64,000 nucleotides of DNA from an alpha proteobacterium BAL199 (GTDB taxonomy: Bacteria > Pseudomonadota > Alphaproteobacteria > Thalassobaculales > Thalassobaculaceae): contig ABHC01000015.1 in assembly GCA_000171835.1 (NCBI GenBank), positions 84,028 through 148,027 of the forward strand, written 5' to 3'. The notes under the pieces are model-generated. The model was not told where the DNA came from and made no database searches. It was given only the letters and a program-made list of their open reading frames with translations. A program made the translations under genes and the position numbers. Below, piece after piece: positions 57,736 through 64,000 of the stretch (the stretch's first letter is position 1; every line of letters begins with the position of its first letter).

Positions 57736-58634
57736 TGCCAGACGCGTATGACTATGGAGACATCGGCGCGCGCTGCTCGGATCTGCTCGCGAGTGTCCCC
57801 AGGCCCGGGATCCCGACGCTCGGCGGACGGCATTTCTGGCGCGACGTAGCGGTCGGTGGCGATCATCGCATCCAACAGCACATCTGGACGAGGCACCATC
57901 GGCTGCTCGACCGCCGCGACCGGCAAGTAACCTATGGCACCCTGGAGAGTTGCCAGGCGACGGCTGCGCTTCGCTACCCGCCACTCACAACGTTCAGCGG
58001 CACGCTCGTCGTCATGCTGCACGGCCTGTATCGGTCACGGCACTCGCTGCGTCGGCTCGAACGCCGCGTGAACGACGCCGGCTGGGATACCATGGTGCCG
58101 AACTATCCAAGCGGGCACTCAACCATCGCCGAGTTGGGGCTGTGGCTGAACAATCTCATGGCCGGAGTCGTCGGTTACGACCGCGTGATCTTCATCACCT
58201 ACAGCCTCGGCGGCCTCGTGTTGCGCAGCGCACTCGCGCAGCCCGCAGCGTGGCAGGCCTGCCTGCCGATCGCCGGCATCGTGCAGATCGGCCCCCCAAA
58301 TCGCGGCGCGCAGATGGCGAGCCTGATCCGGCCCCTGCCCCCGGGCAATCGGATCTCCGGACCAGCGGCGCGCGAACTGTGCGATCCAATCGAACTGCCG
58401 GAACCGCCGCCGGACATCCCATTGCTGGTGATCGCCGGCGGCACGAACGGCCGTCGGGGGTTCAATCCCCTGTTGACCGGTGACAATGACGGCGTGGTCC
58501 GGGTGGCGGAGACCCGGCTCGACCGCAACCACGACCTCCAGATGGTTCCAACCCTTCACGGGCTGCTGATCGGGCACCCTCAAACCGAACTATCGGTTCG
58601 ATCCGCCCTATCGACCTGGGGTATGAACGGCTGA
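57732..58634 (+). CDS. Alpha/beta-hydrolase fold protein
   Basis: A 300-residue hydrolase with the nucleophile region FITYSLGGLVLRSAL (TxSxG in place of GxSxG), the oxyanion region VMLHGLYRSRHSLRRL and a C-terminal His candidate in PTLHGLLIGHP. It resembles lipase- or PGAP1-like esterases. Start ATG 57732 overlaps the TetR stop; ATG 57735 is an equal candidate. Cotranscribed with the TetR gene and possibly with the oxygenase 55 nt downstream. Confidence 0.8.
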   Translation: MMPDAYDYGDIGARCSDLLASVPRPGIPTLGGRHFWRDVAVGGDHRIQQHIWTRHHRLLDRRDRQVTYGTLESCQATAALRYPPLTTFSGTLVVMLHGLYRSRHSLRRLERRVNDAGWDTMVPNYPSGHSTIAELGLWLNNLMAGVVGYDRVIFITYSLGGLVLRSALAQPAAWQACLPIAGIVQIGPPNRGAQMASLIRPLPPGNRISGPAARELCDPIELPEPPPDIPLLVIAGGTNGRRGFNPLLTGDNDGVVRVAETRLDRNHDLQMVPTLHGLLIGHPQTELSVRSALSTWGMNG

Positions 58635-58689
58635 CAGCCGATGTGTCGTTCATTCAATGTCGTTGACGAAAGGTCGAGGAACGCGAGCT

Positions 58690-59442
58690 ATGGATGCCGC
58701 TCAGCACGCTATCGAGGAGAGCGCGGCGTACACCGCCTACCGAATCATGAACGTGCTGCAGCACCCTTGGCCGTTCCCGCATCTGCTGTTCGACCAGCTG
58801 CTTTCGCCGGACCTGCTGGACCTACTTCTGCGCATCGACATTCCGAACGCTGCGATGCGCCAGCATCCGCCTGGTGAGGGTGCGGCCAATCGGGAGAACC
58901 ATCGCTTCTCGGTCGCCGTCAGCCCTAACACGCTGCAGGATGTTGCAGCGGCGATTCCGACCCTGGGCGTGGCATTCACGACCCTGTCGCACCGGTTGGT
59001 CGTGCGGGCGCTTGTCGAACGGTTCCGCCACGAGTTGGAGATCGGGTTTGGGACGACCGATCTTGCGCTCCAACCCAGCATGGTCCTGGTCGAAGATCGC
59101 AGTGGATACGAGCTCCTGCCGCACACCGACGTTCCCCAGAAAGCCTTGACGCTGATCGTCTATCTGGCCGCGGACGACGCCGATCCAAGTCTGGGAACGG
59201 AGTTGTATGCGTTCCGGGGCAGTCCGGATGGCGCACCCGCCAACATCATGCAGACCCGAGTCGCCCGACATTGGTTCAACCGGGTCACAACCGTGCCATA
59301 CCGGCCCAACCACGGTCTGGCGTTCGCACCGTCCAGGAACACCTTTCACGGAGTCGGCCATGTCCAGACCGACACGGCCGTCCGGCGAATTCTGCAGTTT
59401 CAACTGAACGTGGACGCGGCGGCCGCAAGCCGACGCCCCTGA
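58690..59442 (+). CDS. Second 2-oxoglutarate/Fe(II) oxygenase-like protein
   Basis: A 250-residue protein with HxD His145/Asp147 (LLPHTDVPQK), distal His220 (NTFHGVGH) and an Arg at 232 or 233 (RRILQFQ). Its active-site blocks line up with the gene at 34093-34944 (G-F/Y-E-L-x-P-H-T-D, then LGTxLY), so the two are paralogues or close relatives. Start ATG 58690 has GAGGA upstream; the ATG at 58657 lacks a site. Substrate unknown. Follows the alpha/beta hydrolase by 55 nt. Confidence 0.78.
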   Translation: MDAAQHAIEESAAYTAYRIMNVLQHPWPFPHLLFDQLLSPDLLDLLLRIDIPNAAMRQHPPGEGAANRENHRFSVAVSPNTLQDVAAAIPTLGVAFTTLSHRLVVRALVERFRHELEIGFGTTDLALQPSMVLVEDRSGYELLPHTDVPQKALTLIVYLAADDADPSLGTELYAFRGSPDGAPANIMQTRVARHWFNRVTTVPYRPNHGLAFAPSRNTFHGVGHVQTDTAVRRILQFQLNVDAAAASRRP

Positions 59443-59492
59443 TCGCAGGATTGAAGATCGGCAGCTGCCGGGCGGACGGCTGGATTGTCCGA

Positions 59493-60098
59493 CTACAACG
59501 TTCGCGCGCCCGGAATGTTGCCGACCAACAACCGGTCAATTTGGCCGTTGCTGTCAACGAATGGTAGAATCAGACGGTCCCATTGGGTTATTTGAATGTT
59601 GTGGTGCGTGGTGTGTCGGGCCAAGAGCGGGCATCGCCGGACCACAACGGCCCGATAGGTCGCAAGGAAATACGCCGCCACCATTGGAGACGGTACCTGC
59701 GAGACCCGCTTGCCGGTCAGTTCCAACCCGCCCTTTTCGGCAATGATCGAGCCGTACACCCGGTACCGGAAGTCGCCGTCCGCACCGGTCGGCTCCAGCA
59801 GCATGACGTAGCCGAGGGCAGGCTTGAGGTCGAACGCGTCAATTCCGCTGGACAACGGCAGACCTTCGGGCCTGATGCGCCGACGCCAGTAGTCGTGCAG
59901 AAACCGCAGGTGACGGCTTTCCAGGTCGGCATCGTCAGGCTGCCACTTCAGCACCGGGCGCGGGCTGTCGATCGCCTCGAACAATCCGTAGATCACCTCG
60001 AACCGACCCTCGACCAGTTCCGCGGCCGCCCGGTCAGCGGCCGACAGGTATCCGCTGTCGCCGCCCGACCCGGTCGAGGGGCTACGACAGAGTGCCAA
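59493..60098 (-). CDS. PAS_5-type domain protein
   Basis: A 201-residue protein that matches the PAS_5 family of alphaproteobacteria. A helical N-terminus is followed by RFLHDYWRRRIRPEGLPLSSGIDAFDL, FRYRVYGSIIAEKGGLELTGKRV and a C-terminal LILPFVDSNGQIDRLLVG. It has no output domain, so it may be a soluble sensor or adaptor. It overlaps the end of the upstream enolase-superfamily gene by 17 nt and would be cotranscribed with it. Confidence 0.75.
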   Translation of the reverse strand: MALCRSPSTGSGGDSGYLSAADRAAAELVEGRFEVIYGLFEAIDSPRPVLKWQPDDADLESRHLRFLHDYWRRRIRPEGLPLSSGIDAFDLKPALGYVMLLEPTGADGDFRYRVYGSIIAEKGGLELTGKRVSQVPSPMVAAYFLATYRAVVVRRCPLLARHTTHHNIQITQWDRLILPFVDSNGQIDRLLVGNIPGARTL

Positions 60099-61190
60099 TG
60101 GTCTTCGCCCGGATCAGTTCAAAGTCGATAGTGGCACCCAGGCCGGGTCCTGACGGCGCGTGGATCAAGCCCTGGGCGTCGGGTTCCAAGTCATCGGCGA
60201 TTGCGTATTTCTGCGCCTGCGCCGGCAGCAGGACCTCGAAGAACTGAGTGTTCGGAATCGACAACGCGACATGCAGGTTGGCCCAATTGTTCAGCGAGTT
60301 GCCGCCATGGTGGATCTCGAAGTTCATGGCAAACGCCTCGGCCAGATGCGCCGTCTTCAGCAGGGCGGTGATGCCACCCTTCACCGCCACGTCGCCGCGC
60401 AGGTAGTCGGTCGCCTTGTTCAGGATCCACGGCGCGTAGTTGGTGAAACCGCCCGGCGAGTACTCGGTCGCCATCAGCGGGATGTCGAGCTTCTCACGCA
60501 GCTTGATGCAGCCCATCAGGTCGTCGTCGGCCAGCGGGTCCTCGTACCAGTAGAATCCGAGTTGCTCGATCGCGCGGCCGACCTTGATGGCGTGCTCGTA
60601 CTTGTACGACCAGGTGGAATCCAGCATCAGCCGGTATTCCGGGCCGACGGCGGCGCGCACTGCCCGACAGATCTCGATGTCTTCCTGCCAGGGCCCTGGC
60701 GGGTGGATCTTGTAAGCGGCCCAACCGCCGTCGCGGAAGCCCACCGCCTCTTCCGCATAGGCCTCGCGCGATGCCAGTACCGCCGACGACGCGTAGGCTG
60801 GGATCGACTCCCGATAGGCACCGAGGTGCTTGTACAGCGGCTGGCCGCTTGCCTTGGCCGCGATGTCCCAGAGGGCAACGTCGACCGCGCCGATCGCCCG
60901 CAAGGTGACGTACCGGCCACGCTTCTGCATGGCGGCGTAGATCGCCTCACGGTCGCGCGGGTCGCGCCCGATCACCAGCGGCTTCAGCGCCCTGACCAGG
61001 GACGGGCCGTCCTGGTCGGCCGGGAACATCGCCGAGCCGAGGAAGGCATGGCCCTCAATCCCGTCGTCAGTGCGGATCGTCACCAAGCCGAGATTGCTCC
61101 GCCCGGCGAAAGTGCCGGTGTGACCGCCGTAGCGCGTTGCCGGAATGCCATCCCAGGCGAACAGAGTGCGGTCAGGTCGTCGATCTTCAT
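60082..61190 (-). pseudogene. Enolase-superfamily (mandelate racemase/dehydratase-like) gene with frameshift near start
   Basis: The long intact part reads as a mandelate racemase/muconate lactonising enzyme-type protein. It has KxH in AAYKIHPPG, metal-ligand acids in LMLDSTWS, YWYEDPLAD and ATEYSPGG, and the catalytic His region FEIHHGGNSLNNW. In this frame the only starts are TTG/GTG at about 61086, which would cut off ~35 residues of the capping domain. The missing N-terminus is present upstream: ATG 61190 gives MKIDDLTA, then the frame is lost at about 61165-61168, and the good frame continues LFAWDGIPATRYGGHT. One extra base would restore it. It is either a recent pseudogene or a sequencing error. 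Confidence 0.8.
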
Positions 61191-61367
61191 GCTCAATCCC
61201 TGCGCCGAACCCCCGCCAGAGTGGCCGAACCGGACATCGATGTCAGCAGGACCATAGTCGCGTAGGCAACCAATGTAGCACGACTGCCATCGCGGACCGT
61301 CCGCTTGCCGCCCGCCGGAACGCTGCCTATCGTCGTCGCCGACCATCCAGTTGAGGGAAATGCCGCC

Positions 61368-61512
61368 ATGAACGCACCTGATCGTCTGCGTGCCCTGTTG
61401 ACCGAGCCCGGCCTTGTCGTAATGCCGGCAGTCTGGGACGGGTTGAGTGCCAAGCTCGCCGCCGAAGCCGGCTTCAAGACCGCGTTCCTGTCGGGCTCGT
61501 GCGTGGCCGCTA
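61368..61512 (+). pseudogene. 5' part of isocitrate lyase/PEP mutase-family gene, cut by IS630
   Basis: ATG 61368 (behind GAGGG) opens MNAPDRLRALLTEPGLVVMPAVWDG, the start of a 2-methylisocitrate lyase/PEP mutase-family protein, and runs to SCVAAS, where the IS element breaks it. Joining this to the part beyond the element restores one frame of 286 codons. The original family acts on C-C or P-C bonds of small acids in a TIM barrel. It is divergent from the frameshifted enolase-superfamily gene, so both genes of this pair look broken. Confidence 0.88.
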
Positions 61513-62607
61513 GTGGATAGAATCCAACACTTGGTGCCCACGCCTGACGGCGGCGATGATTTTGTCGGGATCGGCTGTCCAGTTGAAGGGCTTCGGATCT
61601 GAGGCGTTGTGCTCGTCGAGGAAGCGGTTGATGGCGGCCTGGAGGTCGGCGACAGAGCGGAAGACGCCGCGCTTGAGGCGGCGCTTGGCGAGCCTGGCGA
61701 AGAAGCCTTCGACGGCGTTGAGCCAGGAACATGAGGTCGGCACGAAGTGGAAGGTCCAGCGGGGATGGCGGTGCAGCCAGGCGCGGACCTTGGGGTGCTT
61801 GTGGGCGGCGTAGTTGTCGAGGACGGCGTGGATCACCTTGCCGGCCGGAACCTGGGCCTCGATGTGGTTGAGGAAGCGGATGAACTCCTGGTGGCGGTGA
61901 CGCTGCATGTTGCGGCCGATGACGGTGCCGTCGAGCACGTTGAGGGCAGCGAACAAGGTGGTGGTGCCATGGCGCTTGTAGTCGTGGGTCATGGTGCCGG
62001 CGCGGCCCTTCTTCAGCGGCAGGCCGGGCTGGGTGCGGTCGAGCGCCTGGATCTGGCTCTTCTCGTCGACGCTGAGCACGATGGCGTGGGCCGGCGGGTC
62101 GACATAGAGCCCGACCACGTCGCGCAGCTTGGTCACGAACTCCGGGTCGTTCGAGAGCTTGAACTGCCGGATCCGATGCGGGGCCAAACCGTGAGCACGC
62201 CAGATCCGCTGCAGCGAACTAACCGAGATGCCGGTCTGTGCCGCCATCGTTGCGGCGGTCCAGTGGGTCGTCTCGCCGGGCGGATCGGTCAGGGTCAGGG
62301 CGACGACGCGCTCGGCCACCGAGGGGTCCAGCGGCGGGATCCGCGACGGGCGCGTCTTGTCCCGCAGCAGCCCGTCCACGCCTTCGGCGGCGAAGCGCTC
62401 CTGCCAGCGCCAGACCGCCGTCTTGGCGACCCCGGCCTCGCGCATGATCGCGTTGGTGCCCAGGCCCGCGGCGGTGAGCAGCACGATCCGGCAGCGCCAG
62501 ACGTGCTTTTGCGGGCTGTTGCGGTCCGCCACGATCGCCTCCAGGCGGGCGCGATCGGCGGTACTGACGGTGAAGCTGATCCCGGTGCGCATGCCCCAGA
62601 CTCGCAC
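61510..62607 (-). CDS. IS630-family transposase
   Basis: A 365-residue transposase with an N-terminal HTH (NAIMREAGVAKTAVWRWQERF) and a DDE nuclease domain. The acidic residues lie in LSVDEKSQI, VLDNYAAHKH and SWLNAVEGFFA. The annotated start is GTG 62607; ATG 62592 is also possible. The stop codon TAG (61510-61512) lies outside the element proper: TA is the duplicated target and G comes from the host gene. The frame is intact, so the element could be active. Confidence 0.93.
   Translation of the reverse strand: MRVWGMRTGISFTVSTADRARLEAIVADRNSPQKHVWRCRIVLLTAAGLGTNAIMREAGVAKTAVWRWQERFAAEGVDGLLRDKTRPSRIPPLDPSVAERVVALTLTDPPGETTHWTAATMAAQTGISVSSLQRIWRAHGLAPHRIRQFKLSNDPEFVTKLRDVVGLYVDPPAHAIVLSVDEKSQIQALDRTQPGLPLKKGRAGTMTHDYKRHGTTTLFAALNVLDGTVIGRNMQRHRHQEFIRFLNHIEAQVPAGKVIHAVLDNYAAHKHPKVRAWLHRHPRWTFHFVPTSCSWLNAVEGFFARLAKRRLKRGVFRSVADLQAAINRFLDEHNASDPKPFNWTADPDKIIAAVRRGHQVLDSIH
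61513..61531 (+). repeat. Terminal inverted repeat of the IS630 element, end next to the transposase stop
   Basis: GTGGATAGAATCCAACACT; matches the other end at 16 of 19 positions when that is read on the opposite strand. Confidence 0.85.
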
Positions 62608-62642
62608 GCCACCGAACCCGCGGGAATCCTGAGCGGGATTCT

Positions 62643-62661
62643 AATGTCGGATTTTATCCAC
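62643..62661 (-). repeat. Terminal inverted repeat of the IS630 element, end next to the transposase start
   Basis: Read on the minus strand: GTGGATAAAATCCGACATT. It differs from the other repeat at three positions. Confidence 0.85.
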
Positions 62662-63379
62662 TAGCCGCCTGGGCGGTCCCGATCTCGACCTGATCTCGTT
62701 CGGCGAGATGTTCGACTCGTTCAACATGGTGCACGGCGCCGCCCCGCAGACCCTCGTGCTGGCCGACGGCGACCACGGCTACGGCAATGCCATGAACGTG
62801 CAGCGCACGGTGCGTGCCTACGGCCGGGCCGGAGCAGCGGCCGTGCTGATCGAAGACAAGATCACCCCGCGCGCCCTGACCTCGGCCGGCAAGCCGTGCC
62901 TGTCGCGCGAGGCGGCCCGCATGAAGATCCGTGCCGCGGTCGAGGCCGCCAAGGACTCCGGTATCCTGGTCCTGGCGCGGACCGACTGCCGCCCGACCCA
63001 AGGCATCGACGAAGCCGTCGCGCGGATCGAGATGTACGTGAAGGAAGGGGCCGACATCCTGTTCCTCGACTCCCCGGCCGACGACGACGAGGTCCGTCGC
63101 GCGGTCGCCGCCGCCGATGGCAAGCCGTCCTTCGCGGTGCTGTCCCCCGGCGCGCCTCGGGCAACACCATCCCAGACCGAGGCCGTGGCGCTCGGCTTCA
63201 AGATCGGCACCTACCCGACCGGCATGCTGTCGCCGGCGACCGCCGGCATCAAGGCCGGACTGGCGGCGCTGGCCGCCGGAAAGGCCGAAGCCGCCAGCGC
63301 ACTGCCGCCGGCCGAACTGCGCACGACCCTGGGCTATCCCGACTACGACGCGCAGGCCAAGCCGTTCATCATCCCGTAA
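62662..63379 (+). pseudogene. 3' part of isocitrate lyase/PEP mutase-family gene, beyond the IS
   Basis: The frame picks up directly after the TA duplication (SRLGGPDLDLISFGEMF) and runs to the TAA at 63377-63379. Visible family features: VLADGDHGYGNAMNV (metal-binding Asp region), VLIEDKITPR, VLARTDCRP and an ADILFLDSP block. The common K-C-G-H catalytic loop of true isocitrate lyases is not seen; the corresponding place reads VLIEDKITPRALTSAGKP. Without the insertion the protein would be 286 residues, about the family's usual length. Confidence 0.88.
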
Positions 63380-63394
63380 CGGCGATGACGCCCA

Positions 63395-63427
63395 GCGCGC
63401 CCGATGCAATGCGGCAGACGGGCGCGC
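63395..63427 (+). terminator. Hairpin after the interrupted PEP mutase-family gene
   Basis: GCGCGCCCG (63395-63403) pairs with CGGGCGCGC (63419-63427) across a 15-nt loop. There is no T run, so it is a weak terminator candidate. Confidence 0.35.
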
Positions 63428-63529
63428 CGCTGCCGCACCTCAGTCGAATAAGACGGTCCCGTCAGCCGATCACCATCCTGGCGCATCGAAGAAAGTCATG
63501 ATTCGGAACATAAAGACCGACATACTTTC

Positions 63530-63868
63530 TTATACAATCCCCATTTTTTTAGCGAAACTCGGTGCAATTCTGACCTTTAACGGATTGCTATAGTCAATTT
63601 CGCCGTCTGGATATTTTTCCATATCCTGGACTGCTTGCAGAATCTCTTCAGGTGAATTATCCACAACGACAACATCATTCAAATCAAACAACAGTCTATT
63701 ATACACACCTCTGAATTCTCTGTTCATCGTCAAGAATGGAATTCGATCGCCGTTTCTGTACAACGTCTTGGTGATTGTCATGGATTTTCGAGAGAACAAA
63801 AAATCTCCAAACGGCATCCAGTTAGTGTATAAAATCCGCTTATTGAACAACATTGGAACGAGGGACAT
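63530..63868 (-). pseudogene. AT-rich C-terminal fragment of a glycosyltransferase-like gene
   Basis: About 112 codons, much richer in A+T than any neighbour. The product reads PSGMSLVPMLFNKRILYTNW near its start, and further on NREFRGVYNRLLF, VVVVDNSPEEILQAVQDME. The arrangement (a SG(M)S turn, a TNW/P block, then a late NSPEEI...M helix) resembles the C-terminus of TIGR04372-type surface glycosyltransferases. Upstream of about 63868 the composition turns GC-rich and the resemblance stops, so it appears to be a remnant of an acquired polysaccharide gene. Confidence 0.5.
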
Positions 63869-64000
63869 TCCCGACGGCCTCTTTTGAAATCCGAGTGGGT
63901 AGCGGCTGTCGAGCTGGGGCCTGACGACGGGCCTGCATCGATCCCTTTGTTCGACCGGCGAGACCATCCCTTCGTCCCGACCTGCCTTCTGCGGGGCCAG
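63869..64000. other. GC-rich unassigned sequence at the window end
   Basis: The last ~130 nt are GC-rich and differ sharply in composition from the adjoining AT-rich fragment. I could not assign them. They could be the end of another insertion element or of a neighbouring gene. Confidence 0.3.

Larger units (their letters stand above)
61513..62661 (-). mobile_element. IS630-family insertion sequence inserted at CTAG
   Basis: A 1149-bp element with imperfect terminal repeats (GTGGATAxAATCCxACA at each end), flanked by a TA duplication (61511-61512 and 62662-62663). The original target was gccgCTAGccgc, the CTAG preference known for IS630. It splits the PEP mutase-family gene without any other loss. 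Confidence 0.93.

Overview
The window is GC-rich (by eye well above 60%), densely coded DNA that reads like the chromosome of an alphaproteobacterium, probably Rhodospirillales-like. That placement is inference, from protein resemblance, the ScfR-type XRE regulator, the Bkd operon and the transporter layouts. No rRNA, tRNA, CRISPR array or phage genes were seen. Nearly all genes are intact chromosomal metabolism and transport. The exception is the last 4 kb, which is decaying: a frameshifted gene, a gene split by an IS630-type element, and an AT-rich glycosyltransferase remnant.

Layout. 1-2.2 kb: end of davA and all of davB, which turn lysine into 5-aminovalerate. 2.3-9.2 kb: bacterial alpha-2-macroglobulin and PBP1C (pbpC), a periplasmic protease-trap and wall-repair pair, joined to a LysR gene. 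10.3-12.2 kb: a quiC-type 3-dehydroshikimate dehydratase. 12.2-14.4 kb (minus): a TIM-barrel protein and a UPF0261 protein, the two halves of the plant Tm-1 architecture. 14.4-17 kb (minus): exbB-exbD-exbD-tonB. 17.4-18.3 kb: ECF sigma factor and a DUF962 protein. 18.4-23.6 kb: branched-chain 2-oxoacid dehydrogenase complex (bkdA1, bkdA2, bkdB, lpdV), with an AT-rich gap carrying its own promoter before lpdV. 23.6-25.8 kb (minus): PLD/cardiolipin synthase-like and EEP-family pair. 25.9-30.3 kb: iolD, iolE, and convergent garD (galactarate dehydratase). 30.5-31.9 kb: a VOC protein and an SDR. 31.9-33.9 kb (minus): arsR-arsC-acr3 arsenic resistance.

34-41 kb: a 2OG-Fe(II) oxygenase, a stand-alone receiver, a CbrX-like small membrane protein and a CbrA-like symporter/histidine-kinase fusion, then an unlisted 46-residue protein and hflK-hflC. 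41.2-46.3 kb (minus): a complete branched-chain-type ABC importer (SBP, LivH, LivM, LivG, LivF) divergent from a ScfR-like XRE regulator. 48.2-52.2 kb (minus): a potABCD-like polyamine importer with a strong terminator. 52.6-59.4 kb: a flavin monooxygenase with an NTF2-like N-terminus, an amidohydrolase with a COG0523 metal-chaperone GTPase, a divergent TetR gene with a good palindromic operator, an alpha/beta hydrolase and a second 2OG oxygenase. 59.5-64 kb: a PAS_5 protein, a frameshifted enolase-superfamily gene, a PEP mutase/isocitrate-lyase-family gene cut by the IS, and the glycosyltransferase remnant.

I did not find a wholly new multi-gene system. The most interesting points are the ExbD pair in which one partner has Asn in place of the membrane Asp, the split Tm-1 pair, the XRE regulator with a histidine-kinase DHp-like segment, the 46-residue gene, and an IS whose transposase stop codon is completed by the duplicated target.
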